A stretch of 41,337 bases of DNA from Candidatus Woesearchaeota archaeon (GCA_017610275.1 JAFCCI010000002.1:1-41337), one strand, 5' to 3'; positions 9,278 through 17,840 are shown, counted from the first letter of the stretch. A program made the numbers and translations. Notes: generated by a model not told the origin, from the sequence alone.

Positions 9278-10789
9278 TTATTTCTTATAAAAATCTTGGC
9301 TGCAAGGACAACCCTTTCTTGGATTTCTTATATGATTTCCTAAGATAATTCGATTAGCTGAAAGAGAATTATAGTATATACTATCCCTTATTGTAAAACC
9401 ATAAACTTCTGGGTAAAATATTTTCTTGACTTCTCCAACAATCATTGCACTAATTATCTGGTTTGACATAACAACACTTGGATCATGGTTATCTGCAATA
9501 CAACTAGTCGGGGTAATATCATTTTCTTTAGCCTCCTTTTGTGCCAGTAAATACACATTCTTATGGCAATCTATACAAGCAGTTTTTCCAGGATTATATA
9601 CACTAACCTGTCCTGAAAAAGGTTCTGTTCCTGCATCTATATATGGAATCTTATTTTTTACAGCTATTTTATTAATAAAAGCCCTAGTGGTAAAAGTATC
9701 GACTCCCCCTATAATTAAATCACAATTAAGTTTTAGAAGTTCTGACTCACCGATAAGTTTTACCCCTTGGCTTCTTTCATTTTCATTAAGATATTCACCT
9801 ACCTTTCCATATAATCCTTTAATATTAATATTAGGGTTTATGTTCTTCAAAGCTTTAGAAAGCACGTCTACTTTTCTTTTGCCTATATTATTTTCAAAAT
9901 TATAAAGAATTTGTCGATTTGGATTAGTAGCATCTACTTCATCCATATCAATCATATATATTTGATTTATTCCTAAAAGGGATAATCCTAAACCAACAAA
10001 ATTTCCTACTGCTCCTGCACCTATCATTACAATTTTTTTATCCTTAAATAAATCTTTTTCATTAAGATAACAGTCAAAATTAAGAGTTATGTCTGATTTG
10101 TCCTCAAATCTTTTATTTGATAATAAATTATAAGTTACTGCTTTTTTTAGTAATTTATCATTTGGTTTTAATTTAAGAATAGATTTTCTAATCTCTTCTG
10201 TAGCCAATCCACCAATGAGCCCATTAGGTATGTTTCCCTGTTTGGAGTTTTCAAAATCTAAAAATAAATAATCTTCTATAGTTTTTGAATTATTGTTTTT
10301 TGATAAAAGGATTTTTTCTACTTGATTCATTGGTTCATAAACCATTATCTTTCCTTTGTTTTCGCTTGTAGAAGCAGTAATTAAAGGTATTCTTAACCTA
10401 TCTGAAAGTTTTAGACTATTCAATTTTGAGCTCGGTTTGTTTGTAAGATCAACTAAAACATTTGGTTTTCCTATTAAATCATAAAAAGGCTCAGAATGTA
10501 TGCCCAACACATTAATATTTTCATTCATCTGAGAGATTATTTTTTCAAGGTGCTTAACCTTACTTATTTTTTCCTTTTTTTTATAGTAGTTAAAAAAAAG
10601 AAATTCATTAATGTCATTGTGATAATAGTTATTATCAATAATTCTTATATTTCCAACTTGCAATCCTGTAAGATTAGCTAAAACAAAATTACATAAAGAA
10701 CCAGCCCCTATTATTGTTACAAGAGAACCATCTAACTTTTTTTGGTCCCAATTTGTTATTCTTTCTTGTCTATCGGTCCTTTCTGAAAT
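9278..10789 (-). CDS. E1/ThiF-like adenylating enzyme with two Rossmann-type halves (N-terminal degenerate, C-terminal active-like)
   Basis: ORF track begins at an internal TTG (10663); frame stays open upstream to 10789 and encodes ISERTDRQERITNWDQKKLDGSLVTIIGAGSLCNFVLANLTG. C-terminal half: MIGAGAVGNFVGLGLSLLGINQIYMIDMDEVDATNPNRQILY...GKRKVDVL, YIDAGTEPFSGQVSVY, CIDC...CPC Zn ligands, TPTSCIADNHDPSVV catalytic-Cys region. Confidence 0.82.
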   Translation of the reverse strand: MSERTDRQERITNWDQKKLDGSLVTIIGAGSLCNFVLANLTGLQVGNIRIIDNNYYHNDINEFLFFNYYKKKEKISKVKHLEKIISQMNENINVLGIHSEPFYDLIGKPNVLVDLTNKPSSKLNSLKLSDRLRIPLITASTSENKGKIMVYEPMNQVEKILLSKNNNSKTIEDYLFLDFENSKQGNIPNGLIGGLATEEIRKSILKLKPNDKLLKKAVTYNLLSNKRFEDKSDITLNFDCYLNEKDLFKDKKIVMIGAGAVGNFVGLGLSLLGINQIYMIDMDEVDATNPNRQILYNFENNIGKRKVDVLSKALKNINPNINIKGLYGKVGEYLNENERSQGVKLIGESELLKLNCDLIIGGVDTFTTRAFINKIAVKNKIPYIDAGTEPFSGQVSVYNPGKTACIDCHKNVYLLAQKEAKENDITPTSCIADNHDPSVVMSNQIISAMIVGEVKKIFYPEVYGFTIRDSIYYNSLSANRIILGNHIRNPRKGCPCSQDFYKK

Positions 10790-11636
10790 TTATACCACCA
10801 AACAGTTTTTTCTTTCTTTTATGCATTATAAGTTTGTCATCGCTGATTAATTTTGTTTTTAGCTCTTCTAATATTCCATGGTAATCTAAAATCTCCTTAT
10901 CGGATATTATTTCTTTAAGTTTAACATCTTTTTTTATGATTACCTCCTTTTCAGGATATTTAATAGCTATCTCAGCGTAAGGAAGCATAGAATAAAAGCG
11001 ATTAAAAACAAGACTATAAGCAAAAGACACACCCCTATATTTTTTTCTTCTAATACTCTTTACCCCAAGGGTTACTAGCTTTGAAAGATTATTTACCTCT
11101 ATTTCAACATAATCTTCAAAAGGATTTGATCCCTTTACAATAAGGTATTTTTTACCATCATCTTCTTTATTATAGTTTACTTTTAGTGGACCATCCAATA
11201 ACTGAATTATTTCTCTTTTTAACGCTTTTTTATTATGTGGAAAAACTGCTAGATAAAGATTTTTGAAATTATCATCATCATCTGGTGAATGAAAAGGATG
11301 AGATTGGGCATGACTATGCCACCACCCCATTATCTTATAACCTTTATTTTCAATTTCCTTTATTGCATCCATATCAGTTCCCACCTCAGCACTATAATGT
11401 GTACTTTCTACATTCTGTTTATTTGACAAAAAAATATCTTTTACAATACAATCATCATCATTCTTTGGTGTTATAAGATAACCGCCGCACTCAAGCGGTT
11501 TCCTGAAAATCTTGCAAGCTAATGAAGAATATGCTTTTGCTTTTTTGTAAGCATAGTCAGTTATAGGTACCTCATTCAGAAAATCTTTTGTCTTATTTTT
11601 TAATTTGTTTTCTAAAATATATTTTATTTTATCCAT
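10770..11636 (-). CDS. JAB/JAMM metallopeptidase (deubiquitinase-like)
   Basis: LECGGYLITP glutamate and full JAMM motif GWWHSHAQSHPFHSPDDD (HxH-x7-S-xx-D). Confidence 0.85.
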   Translation of the reverse strand: MDKIKYILENKLKNKTKDFLNEVPITDYAYKKAKAYSSLACKIFRKPLECGGYLITPKNDDDCIVKDIFLSNKQNVESTHYSAEVGTDMDAIKEIENKGYKIMGWWHSHAQSHPFHSPDDDDNFKNLYLAVFPHNKKALKREIIQLLDGPLKVNYNKEDDGKKYLIVKGSNPFEDYVEIEVNNLSKLVTLGVKSIRRKKYRGVSFAYSLVFNRFYSMLPYAEIAIKYPEKEVIIKKDVKLKEIISDKEILDYHGILEELKTKLISDDKLIMHKRKKKLFGGINFRKDR

Positions 11637-11644
11637 CTTACCTC

Positions 11645-12913
11645 CTATTTGAATTTATTTGTAACCGGAATATGTTCCCTATTCAGTTCTTCTAAACTAA
11701 TTAGATTATCCCCAAAGTTTTCTTTATTTAACACTAAATGGGGCATCAAATCACCAAAATAACCTGATCTTAAGGCTGGTTCACCAATCTCCTTTAGAAG
11801 GTAGCATACTTTTTCAGCAATCTTGCCTTTTTTATCAAATTCATTTAGTTTTTTACTTACCTCTTCTTTTCTATACTTATCACCATAACAAATTCTTTGT
11901 TCACTTACATTTTTAGTGGGAATTAAAGGATGAGAATATATATCAATTATAACTGGATAACCAACTTCAATCTTATTTTTTTTTGGTGTTAGTTCAACTC
12001 CTAACTTACATTTTTCAAATTTATAATATTCATCAGTCTTAAGCGATTTAAGGGCAAATGGTTTTTCCTTAATAAAAACATAAAAATGGTTATAACTATT
12101 TTTATTTGTTTTTAAGAAACCTATATTTCCTTCTTCATAACATCTTTTATTTACTATACTCAGAAAATTGTCTCTTTGTTTAAGCAGTTGGATTCTTTCG
12201 GTTAATTTCTGTGAGCCATAATCCGCAGCTTTAGTTATCTCAGTAAATAATAATTTTGAGTATTCATTTTCTAAATTCTTTAAGTTCTTTATGAAACTAT
12301 ATGAATAACATGAATTATTTATTTTAAATTTGTTTCTTATTTTTTGATAAAATGTTTTAGGTATTTTTTTGATTTCATATACATTACCATTAGAGATAAG
12401 TATGTTGTTTTTTATTATACCCCTTTCTAGCATGGAGTATTCCCTATTTAAAATATATTCAAAACCATCTTTAGTATTTTTATAGTTATAACTATTTTCT
12501 TTTAATTCTAAAATCTTAAGGATTTTTTTATTTAATTTTTTTTTATGATTCACTTTTTTTTTCTTTTTCTTATGGTTAACTAAAGGAAAAATTTCCCCAA
12601 CAGCAAAATTAATAAGTTCATATTCATTCTTCAATTTATTTATATCTTTTTTTATTAATTGACTTTCTTCTGATTTTGTTTTGGTTAGATTATTAAAAAT
12701 ATCTTTAAATTCATTTTCATTGTTTTTAAAATAAATCATTTCAAGAGATTTTAGAGTTTCCGATTCCTTTAGATTATATTTATTATTAAGCATATAAAAA
12801 AAGCTATTGCCCTCTTCAACCTTAGGCTCAACTGTATAAAGCCTATTGTTCACGATAAGGCAAAGCTTAGATTCTTCTGCAATACTAATAAATAAGGGTT
12901 TTGGGAGATTCAT
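11645..12913 (-). CDS. Putative E2/UBC-like conjugating protein with long N-terminal extension
   Basis: C-terminal YPVIIDIYSHPLIPTKNVSEQRICYGDKYR resembles prokaryotic E2 core (YP...HP.....G-ICxG) with Cys in ICYG; sits between candidate Ubl and JAMM genes. Confidence 0.55.
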   Translation of the reverse strand: MNLPKPLFISIAEESKLCLIVNNRLYTVEPKVEEGNSFFYMLNNKYNLKESETLKSLEMIYFKNNENEFKDIFNNLTKTKSEESQLIKKDINKLKNEYELINFAVGEIFPLVNHKKKKKKVNHKKKLNKKILKILELKENSYNYKNTKDGFEYILNREYSMLERGIIKNNILISNGNVYEIKKIPKTFYQKIRNKFKINNSCYSYSFIKNLKNLENEYSKLLFTEITKAADYGSQKLTERIQLLKQRDNFLSIVNKRCYEEGNIGFLKTNKNSYNHFYVFIKEKPFALKSLKTDEYYKFEKCKLGVELTPKKNKIEVGYPVIIDIYSHPLIPTKNVSEQRICYGDKYRKEEVSKKLNEFDKKGKIAEKVCYLLKEIGEPALRSGYFGDLMPHLVLNKENFGDNLISLEELNREHIPVTNKFK

Positions 12914-12914
12914 A

Positions 12915-13349
12915 TTACTTCAATAGAATATAATCCAGCCCAGAAGAACCCTCTGGTGTTACATGAACTTCCAGATCAAGTCCTTTATACACTTTTTCAT
13001 CAATAGATTTTGGTTCAAAATAATCTTTTGCTATTTCTGTTGGACTTATTAATTCTTGAGTTTCACCATTTCTATTTTGAAAATATTTGTACTCTCCATC
13101 ACTATCTAACGCTTTTATTCCTAACATTTTTTTAGGTCTTTTTGATTCTTCTAAAACGTTTTCTACACTACCCATTACTTCTTTTTCTGTTTCATTAAAA
13201 CCATTATCTTTTATTAGGTATTTTATTAAATCATTCATTGTCAAATTTGGTTCACCATACAACTTCTCACTTACATCTTTAACTATTGCATCTGTTTGTG
13301 TTATTGGACACTTTATACTTGCAATATATGTTTCTTTTTCATCTGCCAT
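12915..13349 (-). CDS. Candidate ubiquitin-like modifier or substrate protein (144 aa), first gene of operon; paralogous to 16188-16613
   Basis: Short protein immediately upstream (1 nt) of E2-like gene; shares YIASIK, NDLIKYLIKDNGFNETEKE, KDYF, LDLEV with 141-aa protein; small-residue C-terminal PEGSSG followed by LDYILLK tail. Confidence 0.45.
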   Translation of the reverse strand: MADEKETYIASIKCPITQTDAIVKDVSEKLYGEPNLTMNDLIKYLIKDNGFNETEKEVMGSVENVLEESKRPKKMLGIKALDSDGEYKYFQNRNGETQELISPTEIAKDYFEPKSIDEKVYKGLDLEVHVTPEGSSGLDYILLK

Positions 13350-13395
13350 TTTTTACCTCCAAAAATGTTTAATTTTAATTAATAAGAAGAATTTC

Positions 13396-13473
13396 TTTTT
13401 TATATGCATTTCCGATAAAAAAGAGGTATTTTTCCGGACATAACGTGAATCTTTAGAAATAAACCGGAAAATA
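13396..13473 (-). promoter_or_regulatory. Divergent copy of the promoter element plus TATTTTTCCGG/CCGGAAAATA inverted repeat upstream of the modifier-E2-JAMM-E1 operon
   Basis: gcatttccgataaaaaagaggtatttttccgg ... ccggaaaata. Confidence 0.5.
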
Positions 13474-13524
13474 TTCAACTTTAAATAAATAATTAAAAAG
13501 CAAATAAAAGAGTTAGTATCTATA

Positions 13525-14601
13525 TCACGAAAGATAATCATCCATTCTATTACCTGAATTTTCAACCCTGTTAAGTTGGGTTGTTATGATATTATCTGCT
13601 AGTTTTCTAATTCCAGGATGTGTTCCTAAATAATAGCTGTTAAGTATATTTGGATTGTTTGCAATGGATCCCATATTTTTTAGACCGTCATTTAATTTTT
13701 CATGCAAATCATTTGAATAATTACCTAACATAGCAACAGATTCATATAATACGTTGATAATCCTGCCTTCTGATATAAGAGTACCCCATTGTTTTTTTGT
13801 ATTTCTAACATAACGTAAGATCCCACTTGTTTTATCACCAATTATTTCACAAACTTCTATTCCTGTAGTAAGCATATCTTCAAGATCATTAAGAATTTCA
13901 TCTTCTTTAGACCTATCACCTATCTTATTAGCTGCACGATTTTTTTGGTGTATAACTGTTCTTGATTTTCTTTCCGCATTCTTATATCCCTTTTTAAAAA
14001 TAAAAAATTTATTATCACCTTTTTTTGTTGATTTAATTCTCTCTCCTGATTCTAAGTAAACTTCATTCAACTCTGGTTCCATTTTTTTTAATTTATTATA
14101 AGTTTTTGTGCTATCAGCCCATTCTTCAAGTATACTATCCCTATAAATTATTAATTCTTTTAATTGTTTTTTTGAATCAAAAATAATGCTTTTTAGCCCT
14201 GAATTCATATTTGATATATTGTTTAGTTGTTTATCAAATATATCTTCTATTGAGTATAGCTCCTTACCAAATATTTTTGATTTGATAAAGTCCACTGAAC
14301 TTACATAAATTTTGTAAGGAATTGGTTTACCAGCAAGGAGTTTTCTATTCATCTCTAAGTTTAATTTAGCTATATCTTTTATATTTTCTTCTAATCCAAC
14401 AAAATCAGATCCATTTGAAGATATTCTTGAATTTTTTAGATTATATACAATTGAATTTTCTTCTGGAAAATAATCATTTTTATGCTCATTTTTTAAAAAC
14501 CCATACTTTTCAAGTTTTTGAATTAATAAATCTTGATTGCCCATTTGCTTTTGACTATTTGCTTTAATTTTTTTTATTAAATTTTCATCCATTTTTTTCA
14601 C
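13525..14601 (-). CDS. Hypothetical helical protein (358 aa) upstream of the modifier operon
   Basis: Long ORF, co-directional; no recognised motif. Confidence 0.6.
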   Translation of the reverse strand: MKKMDENLIKKIKANSQKQMGNQDLLIQKLEKYGFLKNEHKNDYFPEENSIVYNLKNSRISSNGSDFVGLEENIKDIAKLNLEMNRKLLAGKPIPYKIYVSSVDFIKSKIFGKELYSIEDIFDKQLNNISNMNSGLKSIIFDSKKQLKELIIYRDSILEEWADSTKTYNKLKKMEPELNEVYLESGERIKSTKKGDNKFFIFKKGYKNAERKSRTVIHQKNRAANKIGDRSKEDEILNDLEDMLTTGIEVCEIIGDKTSGILRYVRNTKKQWGTLISEGRIINVLYESVAMLGNYSNDLHEKLNDGLKNMGSIANNPNILNSYYLGTHPGIRKLADNIITTQLNRVENSGNRMDDYLS

Positions 14602-14614
14602 CTTTATAGTTTTA

Positions 14615-14851
14615 TTATTTCTTGTCTTTTGGATAATATAATGTCAGGCTTTTTTCAAGCCCATCAAGTTGAATTGTATCTTCCATGACTTTTTTATCGA
14701 CAGTTTGGTAATAAGCAGGTTTTGTATAACTAATGTCTTTTTTTATTTCATTATTTATGTCTATTTTTTCACATCCTCCACCCATATAATATCCAATTGA
14801 GAATATCGCAAAATACTTCAATAATTTAAAGCCGAATCTGATAAGCCCCAT
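14615..14851 (-). CDS. Small secreted/membrane-anchored protein
   Basis: N-terminal hydrophobic segment FKLLKYFAIFSIGYYMGGGCEK, lipobox-like. Confidence 0.5.
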   Translation of the reverse strand: MGLIRFGFKLLKYFAIFSIGYYMGGGCEKIDINNEIKKDISYTKPAYYQTVDKKVMEDTIQLDGLEKSLTLYYPKDKK

Positions 14852-15358
14852 TCACTGCTCACCCCTTTCAAAATAATCATTGACTTTCTTTTCAAGGTTT
14901 TTGTAAAACTCCTTGACTTTTGGTTTTTGTTCTTCAGCAAAATCTACAATTTTATTGTATGTACTATCAATTTTTTCACTGATTAATGGCTTTATTATCC
15001 TGAGCTTTCTCTCATTAGACATCTCGCTTATTCTTTTCTCAAGAAGATCATCGCTGAACATGTCTGCTATTTCTTTGTCATAGTTGTTTTCAATACCAAT
15101 TTTGCTTATATCTAGAATATAATTCTTGAATTCTTCAGGATTTTTGCTGATAATCCCTTTTGTATACCCAAAAAGCTCATCCATATTTTTCCCGGCAATG
15201 CCATACCTTGGCTGCTCTTGTTTTTCAGTCACCACAATCACCTTCTCCTGCACAACAGGTTTTGTTTTCTCTGTTTTTCCACATCCAGCACCAAGGTAGC
15301 TTGTTGCTGCAATCGCTCCTGTCAAAAACAAAATTCCAATTGTTCTTTTTAATCCCAT
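14852..15358 (-). CDS. Putative lipoprotein
   Basis: Signal GILFLTGAIAATSYLGAGCGK, lipobox-like LGAGC; adjacent to next ORF. Confidence 0.6.
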   Translation of the reverse strand: MGLKRTIGILFLTGAIAATSYLGAGCGKTEKTKPVVQEKVIVVTEKQEQPRYGIAGKNMDELFGYTKGIISKNPEEFKNYILDISKIGIENNYDKEIADMFSDDLLEKRISEMSNERKLRIIKPLISEKIDSTYNKIVDFAEEQKPKVKEFYKNLEKKVNDYFERGEQ

Positions 15359-15380
15359 CTTGAGATAACATTAACATTTG

Positions 15381-15421
15381 TTTTTAATAAGCATTTCCAA
15401 GAAAAAAGATGAGAATTTCCG
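15381..15421 (-). promoter_or_regulatory. 41-bp promoter/operator element (copy 1), TATA-like TTATTAAAAA ~28 nt from start codon
   Basis: tttttaataagcatttccaagaaaaaagatgagaatttccg; 40/41 identical to copy 2. Confidence 0.75.
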
Positions 15422-15483
15422 TTATTTTTGTAAATATTTTAAGATAAGTGTAAATTTTTTGGAGAATTACAGTTTAGAAATTC

Positions 15484-16137
15484 CTAAGCATTGTTTTTAT
15501 TTTGAGCTATAAAACAATAATAATCCCTGCTGTCTTTCCAGATTTTGAGAATTTTGAAATTATGGTAATGTTTTTTTATAACTTTTTTATTATAGATAAA
15601 GTGAGTTAATCCCTTCTCATTGCCCATTGTTGGAACATATGTTCTTGGAGCTATTTTTTTAGCTGTCTTAATAAGATAATCCCTAACCTTGCCATTGGAA
15701 ATCCTTCCGCTAAGTGTTATAAAAATAAGCCCTCCTGGCTTCAGCACCCTTTCAATCTCTTTTATTGCACCTTTTATTTCATTGACTTTGCCATGCTGTA
15801 AGACCTGGACACTAATCACTGCATCAAAAAAATTATCTTCATAAGGAAGCTTATTTAATACATTGCCTAATTTAAGGCTGCATTTTCTTTCCTTTTTTAA
15901 CCTCTTTTTGATGATTTCCAGCCCTTCAGGCGCACAATCGATGCCATATACATCAAAGCCTTTTTCCAATAAATAAACAAGATTCCTGCCAGCACCACAA
16001 CCCAAGTCGAGAACTCTTTTAATCTTTTGTTTTTTAAAGATAGTTAATATATTGGACATATCTTCATGCGGTTTGAATATATTATAATACCCATACTTTT
16101 TACCTTCTTTTTTGTATATTTCATCCCATTGAAGCAT
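15484..16137 (-). CDS. Class I SAM-dependent methyltransferase
   Basis: RVLDLGCGAGRNLVYLLEKGFDVYGID, FDAVISVQVLQH, IERVLKPGGLIFITL. Confidence 0.88.
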   Translation of the reverse strand: MLQWDEIYKKEGKKYGYYNIFKPHEDMSNILTIFKKQKIKRVLDLGCGAGRNLVYLLEKGFDVYGIDCAPEGLEIIKKRLKKERKCSLKLGNVLNKLPYEDNFFDAVISVQVLQHGKVNEIKGAIKEIERVLKPGGLIFITLSGRISNGKVRDYLIKTAKKIAPRTYVPTMGNEKGLTHFIYNKKVIKKHYHNFKILKIWKDSRDYYCFIAQNKNNA

Positions 16138-16187
16138 TTAATTTATTATATTTTAATTCTATATAATCTTTTCTAAATCCAAAATTT

Positions 16188-16613
16188 CTATTTTGTTCTT
16201 TCTCCATCAGGAGCAGGACAACACATAAGTTCTAAATTCAATGCCTTATACTTTATTTCGTCAAGAGTGTTATTTTTAAAATAATCTTTTGATATTTCAA
16301 GCCCAATTTTTTCTATAATTTGCCCATTCTCGTTTTTATCTAACATCTCATAATTATCCTGTCCATTAATCTTTATCAGTAACATATTATAACTCTTTCT
16401 TCCTCCTTTTATTTCATATTTTAAGGCTTTTTTTAGTTCTTTTTCCTCTTCATCAAATCCATCATCCTTTAATAAATAACCTATTAATTCGTTAATATTT
16501 AAGCTTGGGTTATCTTTTAGTTTTTTAGTTATATCTTTCATAATTGGCATATAATAATCATTATACTTTTTTACACTTGCAATATATGGTTCATCTTTCT
16601 GTTCCATTTTCAC
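16188..16613 (-). CDS. Paralogue of the 144-aa candidate modifier
   Basis: YIASVK, DITKKL, NINELIGYLLKDDGFDEEEKE, SKDYF, LDE..YKALNLEL aligned with 12915-13349; C-term CCPAPDGERTK. Confidence 0.55.
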   Translation of the reverse strand: MKMEQKDEPYIASVKKYNDYYMPIMKDITKKLKDNPSLNINELIGYLLKDDGFDEEEKELKKALKYEIKGGRKSYNMLLIKINGQDNYEMLDKNENGQIIEKIGLEISKDYFKNNTLDEIKYKALNLELMCCPAPDGERTK

Positions 16614-16631
16614 TCAAAATATAATGGGCTC

Positions 16632-16672
16632 TTTTTAATAAGCATTTCTAAGAAAAAAGATGAGAATTTCCG
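16632..16672 (-). promoter_or_regulatory. 41-bp promoter/operator element (copy 2) upstream of modifier paralogue
   Basis: tttttaataagcatttctaagaaaaaagatgagaatttccg. Confidence 0.75.
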
Positions 16673-16739
16673 CTATATATGCAATATTTCCGAAATAAGG
16701 TAATTTAGAGTTAAATAAAAAGAAGTGATATAATTATAT

Positions 16740-17708
16740 TTAGTCTAATATAATTTTTGTTTCCAGCAAAGTTAATTTTCCAGAATCTAAAACTTTTAGT
16801 AATCTTGGATTCAATGAGTATATTTTATTTTTGATTTCTTTAACTTCAGGAAAATGAATTGAATGCTTTCTATTAAATTGTTTATTTAATCCATAACTTT
16901 TTAATTCATGTTTATTACAGAAAAGGATTCCTTCCCTAGTTCTATATTTAGCTTGGATTTCTAAATCTGTTGGTATTTTATTAGGGAATTTCATTGTACA
17001 TTCTCCTTCTTTTCCATCTCTAACATCTCCACAATGGTTCAGGCTTGCAAATGCGTGGCCAAATTCATGTAAAGCAGCCTGTTTTATTATTTCTCTTCCG
17101 CTATTTTTGTATCTCTTTATACTTATTATTGCCCCCTGATCGCCACCCTCTCCAATCATAAACCTATAGCCATATAATCTATCATATAAATCAAAATCAG
17201 ATAATAATATTACCTCATAGTGCGGTCTTTCATTTTGAATAGGATCTTCCTTTAAATCTTTCCAAAATACATATAAATCACATTGGCCATTATTAGATAT
17301 ATCATAATTTTTTCTTTCTGGATTAAATGATCTTTTAATATACCAGTCTATGCTTTGGTGAGGTTCATTTCCTTCATTCCAATAACCAAAACTGTGTATT
17401 GGCAAAATTTCTTTCATATTTATAGAATTTAACACTTCTTCTAATGCCTCAACAACAATTCCAAGATTTCTATCAGAAGTTCCTTTATCACATGTTACAA
17501 AAATAGGTTTAAATCTATAAAAAGGATTTATGGGTGTTTGTAATGAGAGAATTTTATTATCATATTTCACTCTTTCAATCAAGCTTTTTCCTCTCTTTCC
17601 TGCTTTTTCTATCGATTGTTTTATTGTTAGTGTTATCTTATTCCCATCATATTTAAAATTTTTTTTAGAATTTAATAATTTAATTAGTTCTGAATTATTT
17701 TCATCCAT
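16740..17708 (-). CDS. Putative metzincin/archaemetzincin-like zinc metallopeptidase
   Basis: HEFGHAFASLNHCGDVRDGKEGECTMKF: HExxH plus downstream His, Cys residues and Met-turn-like CTM. Confidence 0.6.
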   Translation of the reverse strand: MDENNSELIKLLNSKKNFKYDGNKITLTIKQSIEKAGKRGKSLIERVKYDNKILSLQTPINPFYRFKPIFVTCDKGTSDRNLGIVVEALEEVLNSINMKEILPIHSFGYWNEGNEPHQSIDWYIKRSFNPERKNYDISNNGQCDLYVFWKDLKEDPIQNERPHYEVILLSDFDLYDRLYGYRFMIGEGGDQGAIISIKRYKNSGREIIKQAALHEFGHAFASLNHCGDVRDGKEGECTMKFPNKIPTDLEIQAKYRTREGILFCNKHELKSYGLNKQFNRKHSIHFPEVKEIKNKIYSLNPRLLKVLDSGKLTLLETKIILD

Positions 17709-17840
17709 GATATTAAATAGTTTAAAAATTTTATAAACTTTTTCTTTTTGGTGCTTTTTTATAATATTTACAAATTAGATGTTGGTTGACAGCACAAACC
17801 AGGCAAAAGCTTTAAATAATCTAACTAAAGAACAAAAACA

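Noticed and set aside
9426-9905. 159-aa plus-strand ORF
   Set aside because: Antisense to the C-terminal E1 domain whose catalytic motifs are unambiguous
7012-11636. Interpretation of JAMM/LysM genes as phage tail (JAB/NlpC) module
   Set aside because: No other phage structural, portal, terminase or integrase genes; E1- and E2-like neighbours fit conjugation better
13353-13565. 70-aa minus ORF and 13087-13443 plus ORF
   Set aside because: Overlap the promoter region and the convincing coding frames; no motif
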